A program made the translations under genes and the position numbers. Source: Candidatus Bathyarchaeota archaeon (GTDB lineage Archaea > Thermoproteota > Bathyarchaeia > Bathyarchaeales > DTEX01). Taken from it: a stretch of DNA of 33,627 nt. The stretch is from contig JAGTQS010000006.1 in NCBI GenBank assembly GCA_018397055.1, positions 1 through 33,627 of the forward strand. The letters run 5' to 3'. Shown here piece by piece: positions 1-8,418 of the stretch. The stretch's first letter is position 1, and each line of letters begins with the position of its first letter. The notes below the pieces were generated by a model, which had not been told where the DNA came from, did no database searches, and worked only from the letters and a program-made list of their open reading frames with translations.

Positions 1-568
1 GAGACGCTTCAATGTTAACAGACGAACCATCAAACACCAAACGATAAAAGACAGGAGAACGAATTATGCATTAGACTAATATGGAAAGAGAAGCTTATAA
101 ATTTACCATATTCTTATTCAAATTAAATTTTATAAATTTACTTAAGTGAAAATTATTATATAATTTACAGTAATCCGCAATACGTAAATACGCATTGTTA
201 TTTCATGGATAATTAATGTTTTTACCTGTTGAAATTATGTAAAATTTACCACTTAAAGTAGTAAGATATTTCGCTTTTTGACGTAGAAACTGTAAAATTA
301 CTTTGAAGTTAATTGAAAATATCGATGTATACATATCTTTTTTACCGAAAGAAACTTAAATTTACCTTTATTTGGCGAATTACCAATCAATTAAAGAGTA
401 TACTTTTTTTGTAAAAGTATACAATTTTTAGCCTAAAAAGTATACATATTATAAAAATGCTTCTTTTAGTAAAAAACGGTAATTTTAGGCTTATTTGATT
501 TTTAATAAAAAAGAAGGGAAGTTAAAGGGAAATTTTACACTTTTTTACATTTAGACATCATTTTTTAG
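1..568. other. AT-rich non-coding stretch with repeated short motifs
   Basis: No convincing reading frame is seen on either strand. The stretch is strongly AT-rich and carries four exact copies of AAATTTAC (starting at 99, 134, 242 and 358), a GTATAC-containing inverted repeat with a third half-site, and a separate inverted repeat at 534-583. Such clustering suggests a regulatory region or a protein-binding array in front of the broken ATPase gene, but nothing here identifies the binding protein. No origin-type (Orc/Cdc6) gene lies in the window. Confidence 0.5.
398..445. repeat. Inverted repeat plus extra half-site, GTATACTTTT / AAAAGTATAC
   Basis: GTATACTTTT at 398-407 is followed after five bases by its exact reverse complement AAAAGTATAC at 413-422. 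A third half-site, AAAAGTATAC, lies at 436-445. The 10 bp arms could be an operator for a dimeric regulator or a hairpin in RNA. The third copy in direct orientation favours a binding site over a terminator. Function is not known. Confidence 0.5.
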
Positions 569-583
569 ATAGAAAAGTGTAAA
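534..583. promoter_or_regulatory. Inverted repeat TTTACACTTTT / AAAAGTGTAAA
   Basis: Arms of 11 bp at 534-544 and 573-583 are perfect reverse complements separated by 28 bases. The repeat ends just before the region encoding the N-terminus of the broken GvpD/RAD55-like gene, so it may be an operator. The spacing is long for a simple dimer site and could allow two separate monomer contacts or a looped RNA. This is a sequence observation with no known regulator attached. Confidence 0.4.
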
Positions 584-1308
584 CGTTCGATTTCTCCAGA
601 CATTAACGAAAACCACCGATTAACCGGAATTAAGGATCTGGACAGCATAATCGGCGGCTTGAAGAGGGGAGGCTTAACCCTATTCGAAATTGAATACGGC
701 GTCGGGCTTCGTCATATTCCATTTCTTGATCAAATAGCCATGAACTTGTCAAGCAACAACATCGGCGTAGTTCGAATACGGTCTGCAGGTGTATCATCAA
801 CACTAGAAAATGAGCTTCCAAGGGCTAAGGGAATATACCAGTTTAAACCCAAAACCTGGATCACATGGAGATTGGAAAAGCGTTTCCGACATCAAGGGAG
901 TATGTGGACTTTTTTGAGGTCATCAAGAAAGAAAGCTCCAAGATTTTAGAGTTGTCGCTGATGGAATCCAGAAAAGAGTATGCTGAGTTTCTTGAGCAAA
1001 AAAGGGAAGGTCATCCCAGCGTTGCAGAATTTATTGGGTTAGGCACCTTTGAAATCCTTTACGGCGCAGATAACACCTTAAAATTGTTGGACGAAGCTGT
1101 TTCCAGAGTAATTGAAAATAACGAGGTGCTAATTGCCGTAGTAAAGAGAGGCATGAAAACAGTTGAAATGATTACAAAGATAGCTCATGCCCACCTAGTT
1201 TTCAAGGACATAGTTGGTAGCTTGTTCATTTACGGCGTCCAGCCGAGAACTGGGCTTTACAATGTTTCGTCAGATGAACAAGGCATTCACCTTACGCCCG
1301 TAGTATAA
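569..1308 (+). pseudogene. Frame-broken GvpD/RAD55-like RecA-fold ATPase
   Basis: Two frames together spell one protein. The first (open from 569, first usable start TTG at 659) contains TGIKDLDSIIGGLKRGGLTL, the typical opening of RecA-superfamily RAD55/KaiC/GvpD ATPases. The second (ATG at 865 to 1308) carries the C-terminal half, ending with GVQPRTGLY and HLTPVV, like the tail of GvpD/RAD55-type proteins. The frames overlap from 865 to 949, so a shift near 850-870 would join them. No ATG, GTG or TTG precedes the conserved N-terminal box in frame. The Walker A loop is also lost: EYGVGLRH stands where GxxGxGK(T/S) is expected, so even a repaired protein may not hydrolyse ATP. Either this is a decaying gene or the sequence holds an error. 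It lies 12 bases before the winged-helix/Roadblock gene, which suggests a former pair. Confidence 0.55.
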
Positions 1309-1320
1309 GGGGTATAAACA

Positions 1321-1890
1321 TTGAGCTACGAAGCAAAAATCGTCGAAGCCCTTCGGAAATCCGATGGAAAACTAAGCACTATAGAACTAGCCAGAGAAAC
1401 AGGGCTTCCTAAAACAACGTTAATCAAGTATCTTACGTCTTTCAAAATGTCAGGAAAAGCCGACTTCGAGGATGTTGGGGTCTCGAGAATTTGGCGCCTC
1501 GTCACACCGACAAAAGTCAAATCATTTGTGAAAAAGAAGGAACTGGATAAAATGTTGAAAAAGCTCGTTGAGGACACTAACCTCTCAGGCTGCGCTGTTG
1601 TTGACCGAGAAGGCTTCGTACTTTCAGCCTTTTTGCCGTATAACGTTACCCAAGAAAAACTAGGCTATTTAGCTAACCTGCTGTTCGAGGTTAATGAGAA
1701 AATTGCCATGTTCTCCGGCATACAATATTTACATCGAACAATCTTTGAAGGAAGTGAGGAAACAATTTTTTCAAGGTATTCGGGAAACTATGTCTTTATA
1801 GCCTTTTTGAAGCATAACGCGATGCTTTGGCCGTTAAGGCAGGAGACAGAGTCGCTTATAAAGCGAATTAATGGGGTACTAATAACCTAG
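1321..1890 (+). CDS. Winged-helix and Roadblock/LC7-type domain protein
   Basis: A 189-residue protein from a TTG start, 12 bases after the preceding broken ATPase gene. Residues 1-65 look like a winged helix-turn-helix (IELARETGLPKTTLIKYL as the recognition region, then a strand pair ending in RIWRL). Residues 75-189 resemble a Roadblock/LC7 (MglB-like) domain: hydrophobic strand CAVVDREGFVLSAF, an amphipathic helix, then a central strand YVFIAFLKHNAMLWPL. In archaea such proteins are thought to link small GTPases or ATPases to gene control. Here the neighbour is a RAD55/GvpD-like ATPase, and Roadblock proteins often accompany such P-loop partners. The exact role is unknown. The domain calls rest on pattern recognition only. 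Confidence 0.6.
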   Translation: MSYEAKIVEALRKSDGKLSTIELARETGLPKTTLIKYLTSFKMSGKADFEDVGVSRIWRLVTPTKVKSFVKKKELDKMLKKLVEDTNLSGCAVVDREGFVLSAFLPYNVTQEKLGYLANLLFEVNEKIAMFSGIQYLHRTIFEGSEETIFSRYSGNYVFIAFLKHNAMLWPLRQETESLIKRINGVLIT

Positions 1891-1967
1891 AAATTTTTGG
1901 AACATACTAAGTTGGTGGCATCCACTCTAAGAAACATTTTAATTAAACTTTGCGTAGTAATTGTGTT

Positions 1968-1981
1968 ACATATACTATAAC
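1968..1981 (+). promoter_or_regulatory. TATA-type promoter for pfdB operon
   Basis: The sequence CATATACTATAA is centred about 28 bases before the pfdB ATG at 2003. That is the spacing expected of an archaeal TATA box serving a leaderless or nearly leaderless transcript. Confidence 0.5.
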
Positions 1982-2002
1982 AGATGACGGTGTTGATTTG
2001 TA

Positions 2003-2365
2003 ATGAGCGAAGGCACAACTCTTCCACCAGCTGTTCAAGAAAGGCTGTTAAGACTGCAACAACTACAACAAACTCTTCAGAACGTTTTGACACAGAAACA
2101 GCAAGTTGAACTTGAACTCCTTGAAGTTGACCAAGCCCTAAGCGAGCTTGAGAAAACCGCTGACGACGGCGTGATTTATAAATCAGTTGGGTCGCTTCTC
2201 ATAAAAACCGAAAAACAAAAAGTCGCCGATGAACTAAAGGAAAAGAAGGAACTTTCGAACATGAGGGTTTCGGTTCTTGGTAAACAAGAAGAGCGGCTTC
2301 GAACACAGATCAAGGAACTTAACGAGAAACTGCAAAAAGATCTTCGGCCGCTTTCTTCTGGCTGA
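2003..2365 (+). CDS. pfdB: Prefoldin beta subunit
   Basis: A 120-residue protein with the prefoldin beta layout: an N-terminal heptad helix (residues 8-45, rich in Leu and Gln), a short beta-hairpin region with VIYKSVGSLLIKTEKQ (about 53-68), and a second long coiled-coil helix (about 70-113). Prefoldin is a hexamer of two alpha and four beta subunits that holds unfolded proteins and passes them to the group II chaperonin. The length is usual for the archaeal subunit. Its TGA stop overlaps the ATG of the next gene (TGATG at 2363-2367), so the two are translationally coupled. The order pfdB, DUF3194, DHH protein is a recurrent archaeal arrangement as far as I recall. Confidence 0.93.
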   Translation: MSEGTTLPPAVQERLLRLQQLQQTLQNVLTQKQQVELELLEVDQALSELEKTADDGVIYKSVGSLLIKTEKQKVADELKEKKELSNMRVSVLGKQEERLRTQIKELNEKLQKDLRPLSSG

Positions 2366-2679
2366 TGGTGGAATTTTTGGAGGAATCAAACAAGTTATCG
2401 TTATCCGATGATCAGATTGAGGAATTGTGCATATTAGCTGATGAAGCTGCTAGAAAATATGTAACCTCAAAAATTTCGAAAAACGAGGTCAATGACCTAG
2501 TAGTCTCGGTGAACCTTGAAGACGCGAAAGAGCTGATAGTTGAAATAGAGGTCGAACTGTCTCTTTCTGATTTATACGCCGAGGAAGACGCTAGAAAATT
2601 GGCGGACGAAGCGGTCAAATCAGCCTTTAGGGCAATTGATGAATACGTGAAGGAAGTTAGATGTCAGCCAAAGACTTAA
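2365..2679 (+). CDS. DUF3194 family protein
   Basis: A 104-residue acidic protein beginning within the stop codon of pfdB and overlapping the DHH phosphoesterase start by 19 bases. It resembles the archaeal DUF3194 family, whose members sit directly after pfdB in many archaeal genomes. Visible structure is an acidic helix (LSDDQIEELCILADEAARKY), a strand pair (VNDLVVSVNLEDAKELIVEI) and a C-terminal acidic helix (AEEDARKLADEAVKSAFRAI). No catalytic motif is seen. The tight coupling with pfdB suggests co-expression with the chaperone, but its function is not established. Confidence 0.75.
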   Translation: MVEFLEESNKLSLSDDQIEELCILADEAARKYVTSKISKNEVNDLVVSVNLEDAKELIVEIEVELSLSDLYAEEDARKLADEAVKSAFRAIDEYVKEVRCQPKT

Positions 2680-3671
2680 AATCTATTTTTGAAAGAGTTA
2701 ACCCAAAGTATGTTCTTTTGTTATGCCATCAAAATGCAGATCCAGACGCTATCTGTTCAGCCTTCGCCTTTTCGCGGCTAATAAAAACGCTAAACCAAAA
2801 CACAAAGGTTGACATTGCTTGCCCTGATGGAATAAGTAAGCTTTCAAAGGTCTTGAGCAAGTATCTTCCTATGGAGATAATGACGGAGGAGCCCCTTTTT
2901 GAAGATGCGGATATCATCGTCATGCTTGACACGAACACGATCCGGCAACTTGGAAAATGGAGCGAGAAGGTGAAAGGTTCTTCCGCCTATCTTATTTTGA
3001 TTGATCACCACGCGAGTCACCCGGAAACTGAAAAGGTTGTTTCTCTTTGCATTTCAGATGAAAAATCGTCATCCACATGCGAGATTGTGTATGGCTTTTA
3101 TGGGGAGCTTGGCTTAAATTTCTCAAAAGAAGAGGCTGAAGCGCTATTTTTGGGGATAGCTTTCGACACAAAACACTTTATTTTGGCAAACTCAGCCACC
3201 TTCAAAATCATAGCTGATCTAGTAAGCGTCGGAGTGAATGCTCAGGAATCTTTGTCACGTTTGTCTCTTCCGATTGACCTTTCTGAACGCATAGCCCGCC
3301 TTAAAGCCAGTAGAAGAATGAAGCTTTTGAGAATCAACAACTGGTTAATCGCTTTTTCCCATGTAAGGTCTTTCCAAGCTTCAGCTGCGAGGGCAATAGT
3401 CGAGATGGGTGCGCATCTAGCTGTTGTCGGAGGACAAAAAGACGATCAGCTACAAATAAGCATCAGGTCAGACCAGGAATTTTATGCGCAAACAGGGTTT
3501 CACGTGGGAAAAGATCTAGCTAAACCTTTAGGCGAGTTTCTTCATGGAATGGGAGGAGGACACTCAACAGCAGCAGGAATAAACGGAACAGGGGACTTTG
3601 AGTCTGCTGTTAAGCGGGCAATAAAAATTTTGAGAGCAGGTCTCGTGAAAAACCAAAATTCGAAAAAGTGA
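2661..3671 (+). CDS. DHH family phosphoesterase
   Basis: A 336-residue member of the DHH superfamily (RecJ/NrnA/PPX type). N-terminal DHH motifs are visible: HQNADPDAICSAFAF (about residues 22-37), the metal-binding MLDTN (about 88-92), and LIDHHASHP (about 112-120, the family signature). The C-terminal DHHA1 domain ends with GMGGGHSTAAG (about 299-309), where the Gly/His loop binds substrate. Such enzymes hydrolyse nano-oligonucleotides, cyclic dinucleotide products or pyrophosphate-like substrates using Mn2+. The size fits NrnA-like or archaeal RecJ-like short proteins. The ATG lies inside the DUF3194 gene, and the stop abuts the convergent transaldolase-like gene with no spacer. The exact substrate cannot be told from sequence. 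Confidence 0.85.
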   Translation: MSAKDLKSIFERVNPKYVLLLCHQNADPDAICSAFAFSRLIKTLNQNTKVDIACPDGISKLSKVLSKYLPMEIMTEEPLFEDADIIVMLDTNTIRQLGKWSEKVKGSSAYLILIDHHASHPETEKVVSLCISDEKSSSTCEIVYGFYGELGLNFSKEEAEALFLGIAFDTKHFILANSATFKIIADLVSVGVNAQESLSRLSLPIDLSERIARLKASRRMKLLRINNWLIAFSHVRSFQASAARAIVEMGAHLAVVGGQKDDQLQISIRSDQEFYAQTGFHVGKDLAKPLGEFLHGMGGGHSTAAGINGTGDFESAVKRAIKILRAGLVKNQNSKK

Positions 3672-5846
3672 TTACTTTTCCTTAGATACCTTTTTCACAA
3701 ATGAGATACATTTTGCCTTAAATGTTTCGTAGCTGCTTGAAAACTCGTCCATCGTCTTTATAACCGCTCCGAAGCTTTGCCATTGCGAAGGCAAGATTCC
3801 CCCAGAACCATACTGTTCAACGCTGGGTATTTTGGCTTTTTTCATGATTTCAGACTGAGGCTTTGTTATTTCATAGAATTTATTCACTTCATTTTTTAAG
3901 TCGTTTGTGTCCCTTGTTAATCTTTGAAGAATTGCGGAATCAAGAGGCTTAAGGATAGATTCGAGGCAGTTTTCAATTTTGAAGCTTGGCTCTGAACACG
4001 CCGACAAAACTGCTGTTTGGTGGTTGGGAAATTCGGTGTGCGTCATGTTTGTCTCTGCTAAGGTGAGAAGCGTTTCTTTCGTATGTCTCTTGGAAGCTGG
4101 AAGAATGTCAATTCCAAACAGCACTTCCTTGGCTTGTTCTTCGGCTAAGTCATACCTAGCTTGCAAATATAATATCCATTTCGGCTTGTTTTGAGGACTA
4201 AAGAAAATTTCGTAAACTTTTTTGGTTACTAATATGCCGCAGTATCCGATGTCGTTCTCCAAAGTTTCCAGATAAGCCTTAACCCTTTCTTCCGAGTTGT
4301 ATGGCACACCATGTTTTGCAAGGAAGCGAATCATCTGCTCCTTATTTAATGGACGAAGGTATTTTCGGCTACTAACAACTATTATTTTTTCAGCCAGAGT
4401 TTTTTTCTGAGAGACCTCGTCCCATGCTCCTAGCTCCTCAGCAAGGTTTTTCAGAGCGACATCTTTGTCAGATGCTTTTTCTATTGCTTTCTTCACAAGC
4501 GCCTCAGCCTGAACCTCTCTTACATGGTCGTCAAGTCTTCCACCCATGTTTGTCTCGTACACGGTTGTTAAAGGAATGCCCTTCTTAACTGCCTCAGCCC
4601 TTCCTTCTATCTTTGCAAGGATCAGTTCAACCATTTGTGGAACAGTAAAAGTAACCGTGTTGTTGGTGCCGATTCCTAGACTTTCAAGTTTTCTTGTAAT
4701 GTCAATTGAAGCTGGGGAACTTCCTGCAACCTTGAAAACTATATTCGGTCTTCCCCTCTCCACGTTTTCTGAGTATCCCCACAACAGCCAAGCATCATAG
4801 AGTCTAAGAAACTCCTGAGCGTCCAAGTAAAATTTTAGAGCGTAGTTTACACTTTCTTCGTAGTTATCGGCAATAAACGGATTAAGCTGAAGGCTTATCA
4901 TTCCGTGAACCATGTTCGAGGCGACTGCAATAGGTCGAAAAACTGTTAGATTCCGCCAGATGCTGACCTCGGTTGCGTAAGCAGTTATCTCGTCTCCATG
5001 TTTCCCAGGGTCATTTAAGAGTTCTGGATGCTGCTTGATTATGGCTTTAAAATCGGGACATAGATCTTCGCCGTTATAACCTTCCCACATTGAGGGGTCA
5101 TCCTCATAGGCTACTGCAGCTAAAGACGGATTGGTTGTTACTTGAACAAAGCCCACATGGCGTAGAAATCTAAGTCCCAAAGCGTAGTCATTTCCAAACT
5201 TGCATGCCCCCCTCATGCTAAGTTTATAATATACATTGTTCTGAATCTGTTGTTCAGACAACCTTAAGAAGGATCCTAAAACATCCTTGTTGTCAAGTTC
5301 TTTTTCAATTTTCTCCGCAATATGTGCAACCATTGCCCCTGGGGGTCTGTATACAACCTTCATTACAGTTTTCATTTCTGTTAAGGTTCTTTCGACCACT
5401 GCTTTGGCGATTGACGCTTCATTTTGGTCATCATTATAGGTGCTGCTTCTTTCAAGAGCCTCTAACCCCTTCAAAGCCGATGTCAACAAAGAGAGAGAAC
5501 TTTTTACCTCATTTTCAGAAAAACCCATAATCTTTTTTTCAAACCCAATCAGGTTTAGAGCTAGGTTTAACAGAGTGTCGTAAATTCTTGCGCATTGAAC
5601 AACCTTTTCCTCGTGTTTCTTGTCAAGAACAGCCTTATTGAATGCAAGGTTAAGTTTACGGATTGTGTCGCCCAATGTTTCTTCCAAGTGTCCCCTCATT
5701 TCGGGATGAAGAATGTGGTCTGCGGCGAGTTTAGAGTACCCTTTCAGAGTCAACCTAACAATATGGTCTGAGTGGTCTAAGCTCAACGGGAAACTTTCCA
5801 ATTCATCCGGTTTTGTCTGCATCAATGTGTCTGAAACTTTTTTCAA
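3672..5846 (-). CDS. Oversized transaldolase-like protein (724 aa)
   Basis: Residues about 215-445 carry transaldolase signatures: VQVTTNPSL (235-242, the TTNPS strand), ISLQLNP (317-323), NIVFKVAGSS (368-377) with Lys372 as the likely Schiff-base lysine, LGIGTNNTVTFTVPQ (390-404), and ETNMGGRLDD (431-440), matching the position of the SPFVGRxLDW strand of ordinary transaldolases. Normal transaldolases have roughly 215-340 residues. This one has about 215 extra N-terminal residues and about 280 extra C-terminal ones, both mainly helical. The usual catalytic Glu position (ISTEV in E. coli TalB) seems to read ISLQL, so reaction chemistry may differ. The predicted start is TTG at 5846, with an ATG eight codons in. 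A TATA-like GATAAATTTATG lies near 5910-5921. It may be a transaldolase feeding the non-oxidative pentose route or a new aldolase on another sugar. Confidence 0.7.
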   Translation of the reverse strand: MKKVSDTLMQTKPDELESFPLSLDHSDHIVRLTLKGYSKLAADHILHPEMRGHLEETLGDTIRKLNLAFNKAVLDKKHEEKVVQCARIYDTLLNLALNLIGFEKKIMGFSENEVKSSLSLLTSALKGLEALERSSTYNDDQNEASIAKAVVERTLTEMKTVMKVVYRPPGAMVAHIAEKIEKELDNKDVLGSFLRLSEQQIQNNVYYKLSMRGACKFGNDYALGLRFLRHVGFVQVTTNPSLAAVAYEDDPSMWEGYNGEDLCPDFKAIIKQHPELLNDPGKHGDEITAYATEVSIWRNLTVFRPIAVASNMVHGMISLQLNPFIADNYEESVNYALKFYLDAQEFLRLYDAWLLWGYSENVERGRPNIVFKVAGSSPASIDITRKLESLGIGTNNTVTFTVPQMVELILAKIEGRAEAVKKGIPLTTVYETNMGGRLDDHVREVQAEALVKKAIEKASDKDVALKNLAEELGAWDEVSQKKTLAEKIIVVSSRKYLRPLNKEQMIRFLAKHGVPYNSEERVKAYLETLENDIGYCGILVTKKVYEIFFSPQNKPKWILYLQARYDLAEEQAKEVLFGIDILPASKRHTKETLLTLAETNMTHTEFPNHQTAVLSACSEPSFKIENCLESILKPLDSAILQRLTRDTNDLKNEVNKFYEITKPQSEIMKKAKIPSVEQYGSGGILPSQWQSFGAVIKTMDEFSSSYETFKAKCISFVKKVSKEK

Positions 5847-5961
5847 TTTAGGTCATCCACTTTTTAAATTGTCACGTATTGCCTATTGTTAAGGTAACCT
5901 AAAACACATAAATTTATCGTGCAGAAGACAACAATCTTAAGAAAGATTACATATTTACTTC

Positions 5962-7155
5962 TTATTGCGTTCCCATTTTCCTCTTAAAATATGCTATCTC
6001 TTGGCTTGAAAGAATTTCCTTTGGATGAATGAAAGTAACGCCTATCTGATCTACTTTCAGGTCTCTTGTCGTTATCCATTCTTTTCCCGGCTGCATCGTG
6101 GAATGAGGATGAGGCTGAACATCCTCTGGAAAAACGTCCTCAGCTATTCTATACAGAAATCCAGACTTTTTTCCGTCATGTTTAATTGTTCCGTCATCCG
6201 AAACGCTGACAATCGTTGGCGCGTGAGAAAACACCCTAGCCAATTCCTCGTCTTGGGTAATCGTAGATCCTTTTTGGAGGACGCTTAATCTTAGAGGAGA
6301 GCCGTGGAACCAGGGTCTGGCAAAGTCTATTGACGGCGTAAATTCTTCTTCTTTTTTCCTAATAGCCCTCAAATCAAGAGAGTTCAACCAGTCAACAGTT
6401 TCTTTGATAACTTCGAGTGTGTGCTCTTTTAATGAGAAAACGTGGTCTCCACCTTTAACTATGTGAAGTTTGTTTTTATCATTTAGGCCTTTAATTATTT
6501 CATAGCCTCGCAATGCAACTTCCAAAGGAACTGTTTGGTCAGAATCCCCATGCACAATTAGTATAGGTGCCTTTATTTTGTCCATGATGCCGTAGGGAAT
6601 CGTTTCATCCAATGTATCAAAGAAAGGCTTCTTTAGATACCAACCATTATTGAGCGAAACGCTTTCGCCTCTCTTAAGCAACTCAAGTTTTTCACTTCCA
6701 ACCATGCCTTCGAACATTTGTTTTAATGGAGCCAACGCTGCGGAATACAATATAACGTATTTTACACGGTTGTCCCTAGAGGCAAGAATCGAAGCGACCC
6801 TTCCACCCATGCTCAGCCCAATCACGCCGATCAACTTGTCGTCGACTTCTAGAAGGCTAGATAAAAACGTAAGCGCCTGTTCAGCGTCACTTACCTCTCC
6901 AGGAACAGTCATGTCCTCAAACTCGCCGTCGCTGTCCCCAGAGCCTCTGAAATCGAAACGTAGAACAACAAACCCAGCCTTGCATAGGGCTCTCGCAATT
7001 TGGACAAAAAACCTGTGGGCCTCAGATTTGTGTCCCGTAAACCCGTGAAACATTGCGATAGCTGGAGCTTTCTGGTCTGGGGAAAGGTCGTCGGGCACGT
7101 GCAAGATGCCAATCAGCTGCTGCCTGTAGTTATTGAATGATACTGGCTTTATCAT
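5962..7155 (-). CDS. Alpha/beta hydrolase with extra C-terminal domain
   Basis: A 397-residue protein when started at the ATG at 7155, which avoids overlap with the upstream nuclease gene. Residues 1-265 are a serine hydrolase of the alpha/beta fold: oxyanion strand FHGFTGHKSE, nucleophile elbow GLSMGG (Ser115), acid VHGDSDQTVP (Asp204) and base GGDHVFS (His238). This resembles archaeal acyl-peptidase or cinnamoyl/acetyl esterase-like enzymes. Residues about 270-397 form a separate domain starting with PWFHGSPLRLSVLQKGS and containing an isolated Glu in GKEWITTRDL (Glu359). The HG near the start, a central aromatic strand and a late Glu recall the H-Y-E pattern of ADP-ribosyltransferase folds, but this is tentative. 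An esterase would suit the nearby deacetylation and carbohydrate genes. Confidence 0.8.
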   Translation of the reverse strand: MIKPVSFNNYRQQLIGILHVPDDLSPDQKAPAIAMFHGFTGHKSEAHRFFVQIARALCKAGFVVLRFDFRGSGDSDGEFEDMTVPGEVSDAEQALTFLSSLLEVDDKLIGVIGLSMGGRVASILASRDNRVKYVILYSAALAPLKQMFEGMVGSEKLELLKRGESVSLNNGWYLKKPFFDTLDETIPYGIMDKIKAPILIVHGDSDQTVPLEVALRGYEIIKGLNDKNKLHIVKGGDHVFSLKEHTLEVIKETVDWLNSLDLRAIRKKEEEFTPSIDFARPWFHGSPLRLSVLQKGSTITQDEELARVFSHAPTIVSVSDDGTIKHDGKKSGFLYRIAEDVFPEDVQPHPHSTMQPGKEWITTRDLKVDQIGVTFIHPKEILSSQEIAYFKRKMGTQ

Positions 7156-7189
7156 TTTACCCACCCTATATTGTGTACAATGGCTGGCT

Positions 7190-8230
7190 TCATTTAAAAA
7201 TTCCTTGAATATGGTTTTTACGATTTTCCGACTTAAGACTTGTGGGTATGAGGTCAACTGGATAAGACCTGATTCGGAGTTTTTGCTCAATAAAATGTGA
7301 AAGGGCGTCATCAAATCTGTTTCCATGACAGGTTAGCACAGTTTTTGGTCGGCATTCCTCAACGAATCTGATTAGCCTTGGGAAATCAGCGTGGTCGCTT
7401 AGTGGAAAAGCGGTTTTCTTCGCCCACACTGCCCATCCTGAAACCAGTGCGGGAACAAACTCAGTATGGTCTTGAAGGTCCAGCTGCTTGGGTGTGATGT
7501 AGACAGTGTTGCCTGAGTCGATGACCTCTTGAGCTTCCTCGGATTTCGCATCCACGTATTCAAGCTTATAACCGTGAGTTTCATAAATTTGGTTGATTCT
7601 TGAAACTTTCCAGTGAGTAACAACTGGAATGTCTACCTCGTTGAAGATGCTGATTATTTCCTGCGCGTTTCCTAACGGGTCGGTTTGAAATGTTGGGATT
7701 TTGCCTGTTTTTATAATCTTCTTTGCCCAAACAATCATTTCTTTCCCTACCTCGTCTTCGGATGGAAAGGTAAAGCTTGGAGAACCGAATGTTGCTTCTA
7801 GAACAAGCACATCGCACTGCACAGGCTCTGCGGGTTTCATAGTCTTGGTGTATTCGGTGTTAAAGTCTCCTGTGAAAAGAACGTTACCTTCAGGCGTTCT
7901 AACCTCGAACTCGCAGGAGCCTAAAACGTGACCAGAATTGTGGGAAACAACCTCGATGTCGTCAAAGGTGACTTTTGAACCAACTTCGAGAGGCTGCCAG
8001 TTTTCTGGTTTTATCCCATAGCTAGCAATAAGGTCGCAGGTTGGCTGAGTGGAATACTTCTGCAACCCGTCTATTCTAAATGCGGCTGAATGGTCAAAGT
8101 GACCGTGACTCACAAAAACCAAACAGTGGCTAAGACAATTATTTTGAGGGTCAAACATAACCTGTATCCCTTCGCTCTCAATGATGATTCCGCTTTTCCA
8201 CCTAACCCTCAAAACCCAACCGCCAACCAA
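7190..8230 (-). CDS. Metallo-beta-lactamase fold nuclease (beta-CASP/CPSF-like)
   Basis: A 346-residue protein with the metal-binding motifs of the MBL-fold RNA/DNA nuclease group: VSHGHFDHS (about 40-48), HNSGHVLGS, LFTGDFN and a late FPLSDHADF (the last usually supplies a metal-binding His in the beta-CASP group). LEATFG (motif A-like Asp/Glu) lies in the middle. The length is shorter than full CPSF73 homologues (about 420-640 residues) and lacks KH domains. It matches the compact archaeal exonuclease-like branch of mRNA 3'-end processing factors. The start is TTG at 8230, and a second TTG at 8212 is also possible given an AT-rich TATA-like element at 8242-8250. It is followed after 34 bases by the hydrolase gene on the same strand. 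Confidence 0.8.
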   Translation of the reverse strand: MVGGWVLRVRWKSGIIIESEGIQVMFDPQNNCLSHCLVFVSHGHFDHSAAFRIDGLQKYSTQPTCDLIASYGIKPENWQPLEVGSKVTFDDIEVVSHNSGHVLGSCEFEVRTPEGNVLFTGDFNTEYTKTMKPAEPVQCDVLVLEATFGSPSFTFPSEDEVGKEMIVWAKKIIKTGKIPTFQTDPLGNAQEIISIFNEVDIPVVTHWKVSRINQIYETHGYKLEYVDAKSEEAQEVIDSGNTVYITPKQLDLQDHTEFVPALVSGWAVWAKKTAFPLSDHADFPRLIRFVEECRPKTVLTCHGNRFDDALSHFIEQKLRIRSYPVDLIPTSLKSENRKNHIQGIFK

Positions 8231-8418
8231 ACATACGACACACTATAAATTAGAGTTTCTATCTAAAAAAATTGACAACACAGTTATTTAAAACCATAAA
8301 CTAGAAAGCTAAAAATTTTCCTAACTAATTTCTTATTCAACCCTTTCAGAAAATATAGTGAGGCGTAGGAACCAAAGTCTATAAGAAAAGGCAGTTAAAG
8401 TTTTCCAGCCAACGAGAT

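Noticed and set aside
1..600. A CRISPR array or replication origin in the repeat-bearing left end.
   Set aside because: Repeats are 8-11 bp, irregularly spaced and without spacers, and no cas or Orc1/Cdc6 gene is near.
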